Of a stretch of DNA of 64,000 bases, positions 24,464-36,530 are shown piece after piece. Positions within the stretch are counted from its first letter, which is position 1; the number at the start of each line of letters is the position of its first letter. The stretch is from positions 46,121 to 110,120 of the forward strand of contig NW_019775530.1 in the NCBI RefSeq assembly GCF_001039355.2, written 5' to 3'. The stretch comes from Lingula anatina. Its lineage: Eukaryota; Brachiopoda; Lingulata; Lingulida; Lingulidae. A program made the position numbers and the translations under genes. Under the pieces are notes generated by a model. The model saw only the letters and a program-made list of their open reading frames with translations. It made no database searches and had not been told where the DNA came from.

Positions 24464-25938
24464 ATGGCGGCTAGTTCCAGAGTAGAGCCATGTAAATATG
24501 ACGTTTTATTGTTGGGCTATGATCGTACACTGGCGACCGGAGACGCAGACGAGGAAGCTATAGGGAGAAGTGAAGACTTTGCGTGTACACTCGTAGAATA
24601 TTTGGAAACAAAATGTAACCTGAAAGTATTCTTCGACTGCAGGGACGTGGACCTTGGACAAAGTGTTTTTGACGCACGCTTTGATGTTTTTAAAAAGTCG
24701 AAGTTTATTGTACCAGTCATGTGCCCGGCTTTTATCCAAGACTGCTGGAGCAAGTATATTACTGAAAGTGCCTTTGTAGATCGGTTGGGAAGTGCCCAGT
24801 TCATACCCGTATGTGTCCTCGGCGTTACCCAACAAGATACTAAAGACAAGTTGAAGAATTATAGAGTTATAAAATGCCTTTACTTTAAAGCTGAAGCAGT
24901 CCTTCCTGAAGACGACCTACAAGCGCTGGATAAGCTGCGGAGAGCGCTGACTGCGGGTGTTTCACAGCCGGTACAAGGTCGGTAGCAGAAATAGAGAATT
25001 TGACTCTTCTCTCTCTCTGCATTTCGGAATTTTGAATTTCATATGAAGAGCTGTTATCCCTTTAATAAAAAATAGTTTAAAACAAAACATCCTTAACCTT
25101 ATGCATATAAACGTCATCGCGTAAAAACTGGGATTAAAAAATGTCACCTAGCGAAAGGGGGTGGGGTGTAATCAAGCGCCATATTTACATTTGTTCTTGA
25201 CTTAGAGTTTTAAATAGGTCTGAGACACAAGGGGATTTTTCTGCGACACACTTTTCAGTTAGAGGTCACCCTACGCTCCCCTCATTGCTGGTATATAGTC
25301 CTAGTTGCAAACGAGGGACTTTTCTGTCGTTAATGTCAATGCAGGGGGTTTCAAGTGACTCATGGACTAAGTTTTGTCAGTTTTTTGTTGGTACGTTGTT
25401 AAGGAAACCAGCCGCCTGACTGCTGCGTTTCTCTCTTTCTTTTTTTTTCTTACGTTTTTTTCTTTCTTTCTTTCTTTTTGTAATAAAATTCAGAATGTTA
25501 ACTGAATTTGGCCTCTCACTTATTGTTAACATATTTGCAGATAATAGGAATAACGAAGGACCAGGCGATGTAAGCAACGGAGAAATAAGTGACTCAGCTG
25601 CCGTGAGACCAGCGCCATTAAGTCAGAATTTGAGCGAGGGACATGCGAACGCTTCTGAAGACCGCGGCCCTTCCTTGTCTCCTGCGGACTGGTACAGCCC
25701 CGTCTCACCTGTGCCTCAAACACAGTCGGAAGTTTTTCGGGGCCTAAACCGTGAAGACAGGGATTGCGAAGCCACGGGCGAAGAGACGGCCGAAGAGAGA
25801 CAGGGGCAGGACGCTGCGGAGGATGCAAGCGGCGAGAATTCTGTGCGAAGTTGGATGGGTTCACTGTCTTCTTTTCCAAGAGATGTTGCCTTAGCCCTCT
25901 GGACCTGTATATTGTATACAGAGAACTCGACACCATAG
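24464..25938 (+). CDS. TIR-domain protein, unit 1 (two exons, 303 aa)
   Basis: Exon 1 24464-24977 (ATG in MAASSR; donor CAAG/GTCGGT, phase 1) and exon 2 25541-25938 (acceptor TTTGCAG). Exon 1 is a TIR domain: box 1 YDVLLLGYD at about residues 13-21, box 2/BB loop FFDCRDVDLGQ near residue 60, and box 3 FIPVCVLGV near 112. Relative to its sisters it has an insertion after box 1 (TLATGDADEEAIG), and the usual BB-loop Pro is Leu. Exon 2 encodes a disordered acidic tail, a conserved block (PADWYSPVSPVPQTQSEVF) and a C-terminal hydrophobic block (WMGSLSSFPRDVALALWTC). The stop is TAG where units 2, 3 and 5 have CAG, so it lacks about 18 C-terminal residues. TIR domains usually act in immune or cell-death signalling; the role here is inferred. 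Confidence 0.75.
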
Positions 25939-26376
25939 CTGTTCCCAACCAAAAACAATGCTAAGAATGGCCATTGCAAAGACTGACTAATGCAAAGACT
26001 GTCTAATGCTAAGTCTGGCTAATGCAAAGACTGACTAATGGTACAATGTTAGACTGGTTAATATCACTCACCCTGGTAGAGGGTAGTTAATACTCGTGTA
26101 CATTCCAGTAATTTAAGTATATACCGATACCCATTAAATCTATTGTGTTGTGATAAGTTTTTACATAAAAAAGGTTTGACAAAAGTTTGAGAGAGATTTG
26201 ATGTCCATCCAAATATTTCAACAGGTTGAAGTAAGAGATAGCAGTTCATTGATGAACTGTTTATGAAGGCCTTAGAAAATATTTTTAAAAAATACGAAGT
26301 TCTGATATGTAAATTATGTCATGATATTAGACCTTGTTGAAGCCACAGTGGAATGCAGATTGTAACAATAGTAGAC

Positions 26377-26415
<39 letters not shown>

Positions 26416-27580
26416 TTGATAAACTGCTTCCTGTTTTAAGAAGAGCTCTTACTCACAGGCGCCCCCTGACCCTGTGGGATTTTATTGTAAAGGGGTTATT
26501 TTAAGAAATATAAAATTTATTTTTTGTAGGTGTATTTACTTATTGATAACGTAAGAATGCCCTCAACGGACATTTAGATTTAAATGTAAACACAGATTTA
26601 TTTTCATAGTCTAGCAACAAAATTTTGCGATAAGAATCAAGGTAGTGCCTTGGCTGGTTTTGATGCTGACCTTGCTTTCACCAAAATATGTACGTGTTTT
26701 TTTTTTTGTCTTTTTTTAATGCGTGCCAGTATAGATCTCTTGAATGTACCCTAGCTGATCCGAATTCCTTTGATAATGTTTTTTGAGATTTACTACAAAA
26801 AATATTATGTCGTCTGATAGTTTGGTGAAATTTTCAAGTCCCATTTACATAAACGAACCAGCGTCCACGCTAAGTCTGATTAATAGTATTTGACATCAGC
26901 ACAGTATAGCAACGTTAAGCTTAATGTTCATTTCAATATTTCAAACATAACAAGCTTCTATGTTTAAAATGCAATACACCTAGCGAAACAAATGGGTCGA
27001 GTTGGTCACCACTTATCAGTTCACCATAATTCTGAATGAACCTTCGGACTATTGCTACGGCCCCAATCAGAACGCCATTCGGGCTGTGTTAGGAGAGCTG
27101 GCAGAAATTGAAAGGGCTAATTATAATCACATTCACACAAGTTAAACATTTAGAAATGTTTCTGGTCACCACATCTCAGATGAAAGAGAGTAGCTTATGT
27201 TTCCTATTAAACCCTAGGCTGATATTTTTGGATGTCGCAAAAAACTATACAAATTTTTACTAATCTTCAAGTACCTGTTTACTCGGGACTTTCCACTTTT
27301 TATTTTAAACACTGACTAATAGATAAATCGAGTTTATCTATGATCAAACCTATCTTGCTCATATATTCAACAACGACACCGTTGGAAAAGTAACAAGATT
27401 TAGAGGCCATATACTCTGTCGTTTTTTCCCACTAGTACGACCCGAACTGTATTCGAACGCGACGATACTTCCGTATTCTCTGCATGACAATATATTGACA
27501 GAGGCTGAAAAGGTCGTTGTTAGGACACTGTAAACAAGAAGATCGAACTCCCAAATTGGAAGTACGTTTTATTTTTAAGA
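25939..27580 (+). repeat. Segmental duplication between TIR units 1 and 2 (partner about 29950-31555)
   Basis: Near-identical order of landmarks: three AAGACTGACTAATG units, a CCCTGGTAGAGGG remnant, CCATCCAAATATTTCAACAG, an AAT microsatellite, GACCCTGTGGG, then the upstream module of the next TIR unit. It shows that the units arose by tandem duplication with their flanks. No other gene is seen in it. Confidence 0.85.
26377..26414. repeat. AAT microsatellite
   Basis: About 12 AAT units; shorter or similar arrays sit at the equivalent place in the duplicates (30379-30409 and 39576-39608). Confidence 0.95.
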
Positions 27581-27589
27581 TTTTGAGAG

Positions 27590-28110
27590 ATGACAGCAAG
27601 TTCCAGACAGCCATACGTGTATGACATTTGCCTGTTGGGCCACGATGGTAGAAGTACAAGTAAAGACTTTGCGTATGCGCTTGCTGACTATTTGGAAACA
27701 GAACGTAACCTTAAAGTATTCTTTGACCTCAGAGACGTTTTGCCTGGGCAAGATGTTTTCTCTGTTACTGATGCTTTCAAAAAGTCAAAATTTACTGTTG
27801 CAGTCATGTGCCGAGCTTTCATTCAAAACCGCTTGAACAATTATACTGCTACAAGTGCCTTTGTAAATCTGTTGAAAACTGGCAGGTTTATACCTCTTTA
27901 TGTCCTTGATGTTAGAAAACAAGATATTAACAATATACAGGAGCTTCAAAAATATAACGCTATAAAAGGTCTTCCCTTTGGAGATGCCGTCCTTCCTAAC
28001 GAGAACCCAGAAGCACTGGATAAGCTGCGGAGAGCGCTGACTGCGGGTATTTCACATCCGGAACAAGGTCGGTGTAACACTGTGCCAGAAGTAGAGAAAT
28101 ATACTCTTAT

Positions 28111-28148
<38 letters not shown>

Positions 28149-29084
28149 GTATTGTAAATAGACAGATGGAAATATAAATATAGACAAATGGATGAATCAA
28201 TCAATAAATCAATACATAGATTTAGAAAAAATATAAAAAGTCTAAATACAAAATAGATCAATTACTGAGATCACTGCTGATAGTCGTAATCGAAAAAAAT
28301 CAGGGATTGAAGTAAAGTTACTTATCGAGAAGGGGCTATAATACTACTGCTACTGCAACTACTACTTCTATTACTACAACTTCTACTACTACATGTAATA
28401 CTACTACTACTACCTACTACTACTACTACTAATAATAATAATAATAAAATCACAATAAAAGAACAAATATCCAATGCTTTCATTTTCCTTTTCACAGAAA
28501 GAGCACAGTGAGCTATCTTTAACCTTTATTCTTTTTAGAAATTCATTTGTTGCAATAATTCTATGTACTATTCTATATTGAAACCATCTTAAAGTCGTAT
28601 CTTTCGTAAAGTAGAAAATATTTTTATTTATCATGGTCCAATCTAAATTTTCATCAATATTTATTTTCATCTCCCATTTAGCCTCAGAGGCCGGTTTACA
28701 ATATGCATTATTAATCAATATATCATATATTGACCGCGATCCCTTAGGTTCTTTACAGATTATTTCTATAAATTTAGGTCTGTGGGATAGCGCCAATTTG
28801 ACGTTTTCTGTCCTTAGCTGTGGCCACCGTTGTGTAATTGCAGTCTTAACTCTGAGAAATAATGTAAACGGACATTTAATGTCATACTGGGAACTAAACG
28901 TTTCAAAAGAATGCAGTTTTCCACTATTTTCAAACAGGTCATTTACTATATTTACACCCCTATCATTCTAAGACTTGAAATAAATATCATTATTATCCAC
29001 CATCATTCTAATGCTGTTTGTTGGTACGTTGTTAAGGAAACCAGCCGCCGGACTGCTGCGTTTTCTCTCTTTATTTTTCTTTCT

Positions 29085-29116
<32 letters not shown>

Positions 29117-29638
29117 TTTGTAATGAAATTCAAAATATTAACTGAATTTGACCTATCACTTACTGTTACTATATTTGCAGATGATAGGAATAACGAAGGA
29201 CAAGGCGATGTAAGCAATGAAGAAACTATAAGTCAACCACAGGAAGAGACAGCTCCGCCATGTGAAGATATCACGTATGTTAATGTCTTTACCATTATGC
29301 ATTGTACTCTTCTCCGATGGACAGGGTAGTTTCCTAGAGTGAGGTGTAAATTGGATCATAAAGACATAGAATAATTTGATAATCAGAAGCAAGTCCTGTT
29401 TCGTTTTGCCAGTCTTTTAAATTTAAGTTTTACAGGCCTACCCAACTACCTTGAACACGGGCAGTGTGGTCCAATCTACCTTTCGTTGCCGAGTCTGGTA
29501 GTTGGGTAGACCTGTTTTATGTTTTTTAACAAAATGTCTTTTCTCTCAAAATGGGTTGTATAATGAAGTAAGATTTTATTTGACTTAAAACCTAATGAGA
29601 AATACCAAACTTTACCTACTTCAACCCCCCTCCATTTT

Positions 29639-29676
<38 letters not shown>

Positions 29677-29951
29677 TAGGAAGGAATTGAGGAATTGATA
29701 AAATCGTTGTAAATTCAACTTATTTCAAGTTTCAATTATTTTCATTTTCTCTATTTTTCAGGGGACAGGGCCGAGACGCTGTGGAGGATGGAAGCGGCGA
29801 GAATTCTGTGCAAGGTTGGATGGGTTCACTGTCATCTTTTCTTAGAGATGTTGCCCCAGCCATCTGGACCTGTATATTGTATACTGAAAACTCGACACCA
29901 CAGCTGTTCCCTGCCAAAAACAATGCTAAGAATGGCCATTGCAAAGACTGA
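27590..29951 (+). CDS. TIR-domain protein, unit 2 (three exons, 253 aa)
   Basis: Exons 27590-28067, 29181-29274 and 29762-29951; phases 1 and 2 match across junctions. The TIR domain fills exon 1 with box 1 YDICLLGHD, canonical BB loop RDVLPGQ and box 3 FIPLYVLDV. Exon 2 gives a short acidic linker (DDRNNEGQGDVSNEET). Exon 3 begins GQGRDAVEDGSGENS and runs through the conserved end GWMGSLSSFLRDVAPAIW to HCKD and a TGA. Compared with units 3 and 5 it lacks the proline-rich and PAAWYSPVSP blocks. The acceptor of the short third exon of units 3/5 (TTTTCAGGGG) is fused in frame to the middle of their fourth exon. The first intron holds a LINE fragment and a long CT tract. Confidence 0.75.
28091..28146. 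repeat. (CT)n tract just inside TIR intron 1
   Basis: A CT-rich run begins roughly 45 bases after the exon-1 donor. Equivalent tracts occur in units 3 (32086-32120) and 5 (43540-43590) and, much shorter, in unit 1 (25005-25020). Confidence 0.9.
28335..28446. repeat. ACT/AAT trinucleotide cluster
   Basis: Interrupted CTA/ACT repeats followed by AAT repeats, directly abutting the 3' end of the LINE fragment that follows on the minus strand. Confidence 0.9.
28447..29005 (-). mobile_element. Non-LTR retrotransposon (LINE) fragment, region just after reverse transcriptase
   Basis: The minus frame reads LFLRVKTAITQRWPQL, later FTKDTTLRWFQYRIVHRI, then IATNEFLKRIKVKDSSLC and SFCEKENES before running into trinucleotide repeats. 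The LRWFQYRI-HRI-NEFL-C-FC-E arrangement is typical of the segment after the reverse transcriptase in many animal LINE ORF2 proteins. The fragment is truncated at both ends, sits in the first intron of TIR unit 2 and is absent from the matching introns of units 1, 3 and 5. No endonuclease or polymerase core is present. Confidence 0.75.
29073..29118. repeat. TTTC tetranucleotide tract
   Basis: TTTC repeats in the polypyrimidine region upstream of TIR exon 2, longer here than at the equivalent sites in the sister units. Confidence 0.9.
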
Positions 29952-30004
29952 CTAATGCTAAGTCTGGCTAATGCAAAGACTGACTAATGGTACAATGTTA
30001 GACT

Positions 30005-30087
30005 GGTTAATACCTATCTTATCTATCTAGCTAGAGACATATCTGTGAATATCTGTAAAAAATCTATCACTTACCCTGGTAGAGGGT
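30005..30087 (+). mobile_element. Half-arm remnant of the CCCTGGTAGAGGG foldback family
   Basis: Contains TAGCTAGAGACATATCTGTG and ends ACCCTGGTAGAGGGTA, matching the right arm of the full foldback at 50589-50755. GTTAATAC flanks both sides, consistent with a target duplication, and TIR unit 3 shows only one such motif at the matching place. Unit 1 keeps a shorter derivative at 26066-26085. Confidence 0.65.
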
Positions 30088-30378
30088 AGTTAATACTCGT
30101 GTACATTCCAGTAATTTAAGTATATACCGAGACCCATTAAATCTATTGTGTTGTGATAAGTTTTTACATAAAAAAGGTTTGGCAAAAGTTTGAGAGAACT
30201 TTGATGTCCATCCAAATATTTCAACAGGTTGAAGTAAGAGATAGCAGTTCATTGATGAACTGTTTATGAAGGCCTTAGAAAATATTTTTAAAAAATACGA
30301 AGTTCTGATATGTAAATTATGTCATGATATTAGACCTTGTTGAAGCCACAGTGGAATGCAGATTGTAACAATAGTAGA

Positions 30379-30409
<31 letters not shown>

Positions 30410-31562
30410 TTGATAAATTGCTTCCTGTTTTAAGAAGAGCTCTTACTCACAGACGACCCCTGACCCTGTGGGTTTTTATTGTAAAGGGGTTATTTTAAGA
30501 AATATAAAATTTATTTTTTGTAGGTGTATTTACTTATTGATAACGTAAGAATGCCCTCAACGGACGTTTAGATTTAAATGTAAACACAGATTTATTTTCA
30601 TAGTCTAGCAACAAAATTTTGCGATAAGAATCAAGATAGTGCCTTGGCTGGTTTTGATGCTGACCTTGCTTTCACCAAAATATGTACGTATTTTTTTTTG
30701 TCTTTTTTTTTAATGCGTGCCAGTATAGATCTCTTGATTGTACCCTAGCTGATCCGAATTCCTTTGACAATGTTTTTTGAGATTTTCTACAAAAAATATT
30801 ATGTCGTCTGATAGTTTGGTGAAATTTTCAAGTCTCATTTACATAAACGAACCAGCGACCACGCTACGTCTGATTAATAGTATTTGACATCAGCACAGTA
30901 TAGCAACGTTAAGCTTAATGTTCATTTCAATATTTCAAACATAACAAGCTACTATGTTTAAAATGCAATACTTAGCGAAACAAACGGGTATACTGTAGAG
31001 TTGGCCACCGTTTATCAGTTCACCATAATTCTGAAAGAACCTTCGGACTATTGCTACGGCCCCAATCAGAACGCCATTCGGGCTGTGTTAGGAGAGCTGC
31101 CGGAAATTGAAAGGGTTAATTATGATCACATTAACACAAGTAACACAGTAACAATTATTTTTGGTAACCACATCTCAGATGAAAGAGAGTTTTGTAGCTT
31201 ATGTTTCGTATTAATCCCTAGGATGTCGCAAAATAATCTCTAAGTACCCGTTTACGCCGGGACTTTTTATTTTTAACACTGACTAATGCGATAGATCGAA
31301 TTTCAACTGTTACCAAAGCTTATATTGCTCGTATATTAAACAGCGACACCGTTGGAAAAGTAACAAGATTTAGAGGCAATATTCTCTGTCGTTTTTCCAC
31401 TACTTCAACCCAAGCTGTATTTGGACGCGACTATAGCCTACATAGGCCTACTTCCGCGTTCTCTGCCTGTCTTTATATTGACAGAGGTCGAAAAACGCAT
31501 TGTTAGGACACCGTAAACAAGAAGATTGAACTTCCAAGCCAGAAGTATTGCGGTTTTGAGAG

Positions 31563-33512
31563 ATGACAGCAAGTTCCAGACAGCCATACGTGTATGACGT
31601 TTGCCTGTTGGGCCACGATGGTAGAAGTACAAGTAGAGATTTTGCGTATGCGCTCGCTGACTATTTGAAAACAGAATGTTACCTAAAAGTATTCTTCGAC
31701 CTCAGCGACGTTTTGCCTGGGCAAAATGTTTTCACTGTTATTGATGCTTTCGAAAAGTCAAAGTTTATTGTTGCAGTGATGTGTCGAGCTTTCATCGAAG
31801 ACCGCTGGAACAATTATACTGCTGAAAACGCCTTTCTAACTCGGCTGAAAACTGATAGGTTTATACCTCTTTATGTCCTTGATGTTAGCAAAGAAGATAT
31901 TAACAATATAAAGGAGATTAAAAAATATAACGTTACAACAGGTCTTCCCTTTGGAGATGCCGCCCTTCCTAACGAGAACCCAGAAGCACTGGATAAACTG
32001 CGGAGAGCGCTGACTGCGGGTATTTCACAGCCGGAACAAGGTCGGTGTCATACTGTAGCCGAAGTAGAGACATATAGGCCTACTCTTATTACTCTCTCTC
32101 TTTCTCTCTCTCTCTCTCTTCACAACTGGGTGAATAAATAAATAAATAAGGTTAAATACAAAATAGATCTATTACTCAGTCTTACTCAGATCACTGCTAC
32201 ATGTAATAGTCGTGATCGCGAAAATCTGGGACTGCAGAAGAGTTGCTTTGCGAGTAGGGGCTATAATATTACTCCTACTAATACATCTACTATTAATTAT
32301 AATGATAATGTTCATTATCTAAATAGTGGTTGGATTAAGAATAACATAAATTGTTTTAACAATAATGATATAACTATTGTTAATATATAGCTAATAAGTT
32401 AATGCAGGCCTACTTAAAAAAATGACTGAATGAGAATAAGATTAATAAAATTGGTTGGGTTGGGTTTGCTTTATTCACCTTTGTTCTTGACTTACTGAGA
32501 CGCAAGGGGATTTTTCTTCCTCACACATGTGCATTGTTTGTAGGAACTATAGCACATGAAATCGCACAATGCAAGGGGCTTTTTTTGTTATTGTCAAAAA
32601 GGGGGTTTCACTGAGTCATGGTCTGGTGCTAACCCCCTTTTTAAAATAATGTTTTTCCGTAATAAAAAATAACCCTACCATGCAACGTCAAAATGATAAA
32701 TTTAAACAAATGTAAATGAGCATTATTTTTTAAAGACCAACGTGTTATTTTGTCGGGAAAAGTGACCGACGATGTTCCCATCTTTATCAATGGATAATGA
32801 ATCTGTACCAACATTCAAAATAAGTCGATTGCTTATTATTATAATTATTTTTATCCCCCTTTTATTATAATTTTTTAACAATCTCATCATTACCAAAAAA
32901 CCTCTGACCCATAATAGTCTTCTAAGAACAATGGAGGGCACGTAGTCCGATGAAAAACGTGACAAGAATTATTGCAATAAAGCCACCGCTCACTGTCAAT
33001 ACAGGGGGTTCAAATGACTCTTGGGCGGAGTTTTGTCACCTATTTGTTAGCCGGCCTACGTTGTTGAGGAAACGATCTTGTTTTCTTTTAATCTTTTCTA
33101 TTTTTCTTTCTTTCTTTTTGTAAAAAATTCAGAATGTTAACTGAATTTGGCCTCTCACTTATTGTTAATGTATTTACAGATGACAGGAATAACGGAGGAC
33201 AAGGCGATGTAAGCAACGAAGAAACTATAAGTGAACCACAGGAAGAGACAGCTCCGCCATGTGACGTCAATTCTCCACGCGATGACACCACGTATGTTAA
33301 CATATAACTAGTATGTTAATGTATAACTAGTCCGCGGACCAAATATTATGGTGCGACTCACTTTTAAAAGCGAGATTTAACTGCTCTGCCCCTACTGGGA
33401 CAGCGCGTGTGGGAACCGGGAATCCTTAACCAAGTGCGCCCTATATTTGATACGGGATCTAGTTATTCTGCAGATCAGCTGGTTGTGAACACGGCCTTAA
33501 TACTTTTAAAAT

Positions 33513-33555
<43 letters not shown>

Positions 33556-33903
33556 TTTTTTGCCTTGGTTCACGCATGTATTGTACTCCCCTCCGATGGA
33601 AGGGGTAATCACTTTAATTGAGAGCTGAATGAGGTGTAAATTGGATCATACATGTAATTATATAAAAATAATTTGATTATCCAAGTCATAAAGATACAGA
33701 TATAGGCACATACAGAGGGCTAGAGGGAGATCCCCCCTTCCTCCTGTTTCATTTTGTTAATTTTCAATTTAAAAAATCATTTCTTTTAACAAAATGGCTT
33801 TTCTAACTGTGACTTTCTGTACGGTGACGCGAGATTTTATTTCACTTAAAAACTAATGAAAAATGCCAAATTTCAGCTATTTTGACCCCCCTCCCATTTA
33901 TTA

Positions 33904-33943
<40 letters not shown>

Positions 33944-35156
33944 AGGAAGGAATTGATAAAATGGTTGTTATTTCAGCTTATTTCAAGTTTCATTTATTTT
34001 CATTTTCTATATTTTTTTCAGGGGTGGCCAACCTCCCCCTCTTCTCCAGAGACAGTCTGGCCGCGTGGAATGCCAACAAGAGGTATATAGATGTAGCTTT
34101 ATGAACAATAGTTAATTCCGGTTTAATTACGTGATATTCTACCCTGAATATTAAAGTTGCACGACAAATTTGTGGGCTGGGATTTTTTACGTTTTGGTTA
34201 CATTGCATTTTCTCCGCCCATGAGGTTATGTTTTCACCCCTGTTTGTCTGTCTGTCTGTTTGATTGTTTGTCATCAACATAACTCAAAAAGTTATGGACC
34301 AATTTTGATGAAATTTTCAGGGTAGGTCAGAAATGGGTTAACTTAGAAGTGATTAGTTTTTGGTGTTGATCCGGGTCAATAATCAATCATAATCAATAAT
34401 AATCAAAAATCGCTGCCTTGGCGGAGGTCTGCGCTCTCGGAGTGCTTTTCTAGTTCGTATTTGTTTTGCTCTTCTTCTGATACGAGTCCCAAATATGTAT
34501 ATCACCCAAATACACTTGAATAACATATGTCGTCATTTCAACATATACATTCTAAAACATAATATTTGCAATAGAACAAAATATATTGAATAATTTATTA
34601 TTCTTTTCAAAACAAGGGAGACGAAGGCCCAGATGGACCACACTTCAGCGAAGAAACTGTGGAAGGGCAACCTCAACCGGGTTCTAGTTCTCTCGGTGGC
34701 AATGGCCTCCCGAGTCAGGACTCCCCACCACCACCACCACCACCAACACCACCACCACCACCACCACCACTAGCGCTTGTTGACACAAGTCACATCCGTG
34801 ACTCCGGATTTGCGGACGCTCCTGAAGACCGCGGTCCGCCCTCGCCCCCTGCGGCCTGGTACAGCCCCGTCTCGCCTATGCCTCAAACACAGTCGGAAGT
34901 TTTTCAAGGCCTAAACCGTGAAGACAGGGATTGCAAAGCCATGGGCGAAGAGACGGCCGAAGAGGGACAGGAGCAAGCGAATGCTGTGGAGGATGCAAAC
35001 GGCGAGAATTCTGTGCAAGGTTGGATGGGTTCATTGTTCTCTTTTCTAAGAGGTGTTGCCCCAGCTCTCTGGACCTTTATATTGTGTACAGAGAACTCGA
35101 CACCACAGCTGTTCCCGGCAAAAACAAGTGCCAAGAATGACCATTGCAAAGACTGA
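31563..35156 (+). CDS. TIR-domain protein, unit 3 (four exons, 396 aa; most complete member)
   Basis: Exons 31563-32040, 33180-33291, 34022-34082 and 34617-35156; phases 1, 2 and 0 all match. Exon 1 is the TIR domain: box 1 YDVCLLGHD, BB loop SDVLPGQ (Ser replaces the usual Arg) and box 3 FIPLYVLDV. Exons 2 and 3 give a charged linker ending GRVECQQE. Exon 4 starts GDEGPDGPHFSEET, continues through a polyproline run (P7-T-P7), a PAAWYSPVSPMPQTQSEVF block, an acidic EE-rich stretch and the conserved hydrophobic end WMGSLFSFLRGVAPALWTF, finishing HCKD. The polyproline could bind SH3, WW or EVH1 domains (inference). Only the TIR domain is a known family; I do not recognise the tail. It is the reference for judging lesions in the other units. 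Confidence 0.8.
33508..33557. repeat. TTTA tetranucleotide microsatellite
   Basis: About 12 TTTA units in the second intron of TIR unit 3; the counterpart in unit 5 is at 44958-45006. Confidence 0.95.
33907..33940. repeat. (GA)n microsatellite
   Basis: About 17 GA units upstream of TIR exon 3; counterparts lie at 29645-29674 and 45677-45692. Confidence 0.95.
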
Positions 35157-35612
35157 CTAATGCTAAGACTGGGTTATGTTAAGACTGGCTAAGGGTAAGA
35201 CTGGCTAATGTTAAGACTGGCTAATGCTAAGGCTGAGTTATGTTAAGACTGACTAATTCTAAGACTGGCTTATGTTAAGACTGACAAATGATAAGACTGG
35301 CTAATGTTAAGACTGCCTAATGCTAAGGCTGAGTTATGTTAAGACTGACTACTTCTAAGACTGGCTTATGTTAAGACTGACAAATGATAAGACAGGCTAA
35401 TGTTAAGACTGGCTTATGTTAAGACTGACTATGATAAGACTGGCTAATGTTAAGACTGGCTAATGTCAAGACTGAGTTATGTTAAGACTGACTAATGATA
35501 AGACTGGCTAATGTTAACGTTAAGACTGGTTTATGTTAAGACTTACTGATGCTAAGACTGGCTAATGCAAAGACTGACTTATGCTAAGACTGACTAATGC
35601 TAAGACTGGCTA
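35147..35612 (+). repeat. 16-bp minisatellite at the 3' end of TIR unit 3
   Basis: Roughly 29 degenerate copies of AAGACTGGCTAATGTT, the first overlapping the TIR stop region (AAAGACTGACTAATGC). Units 1 and 2 have only a few copies at the same place (25976-26050, 29942-30010). The unit 5 array is at 46838-47170. Confidence 0.9.
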
Positions 35613-36530
35613 ATACTCGTGTACTTCCCTGTGATTCATTATAGCCAGAGACCCATCAAATCCATTGCGTCATATTTTTTACTAAAAAAATTGGCAGAAA
35701 TGTGAGATAGGTTTGATGTTCAAGTGGAATGAAACGAAGAGAGGACAGTTCAATGATAATCTATTTATGATGTCCTCTGACGACGCAGAAATTATTTTAA
35801 AAAAATGAAATTGTGATGAAGCAGCTATGAAATGCAAAACTATGGGACAGTGCCAATAATAATAATAATAATGCAATTTCTAATCAGAGCACAATATGTA
35901 TATTATATTTTGATACGGGGGGGGGGGGGGAGGGGGGTACCTCACACACTGTTGACCCACAGGCACCCCCTGACCCTGTGGGGTTTTCATTGTAAAGGGA
36001 TAATTAAAAAATAAATTTTTTATATATTTGTAGGGTTTATATTTACTTATTGATTAAGTAAGAATGCCCTCAAATGGCGTTATGATTTAAATGGTAACGC
36101 AGACTCCCTTTCATGGTCAAGCGACAAAAGTTTGCGATGAGAAATGAGGAAGTGCATTGACCGGTTTTGATGCTGACCGTGCCTTCATCACAATATGCAC
36201 GTGTTTTTTTTATTTCAATTGTGTTTTTTATATACTGATCATGATGTATCGCTAGGATGTAGCCGATCCGAAATCCTTTGACACTGCAGTGATTTCTGTC
36301 ATTTTCTAGAAGATAATTTGCCCCGAGATGCCTGTACAGAGCAAAAGTTGCCTCTGCCTCAAGGAAGAGAAATTTATGTGAAAAATATGCTCAAGTTTTT
36401 TTCAGTTCGGAAGTCTGTTTAGTGAACTTCGTGGACAAATAATCATTTCGTTTGACGTAAAAGGCTTTGAAGACGTAAAAATTACTTTTGTTGCTCATCT
36501 TATAAGCAGACAGCATAACAATACATTTAA

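Noticed and set aside
25035-25065. GAAGAGCTGTTATCCCTTTAA, resembling the right end of the TTAA MITE family
   Set aside because: Only one terminus-like motif and no partner end nearby; too short to call an insertion.
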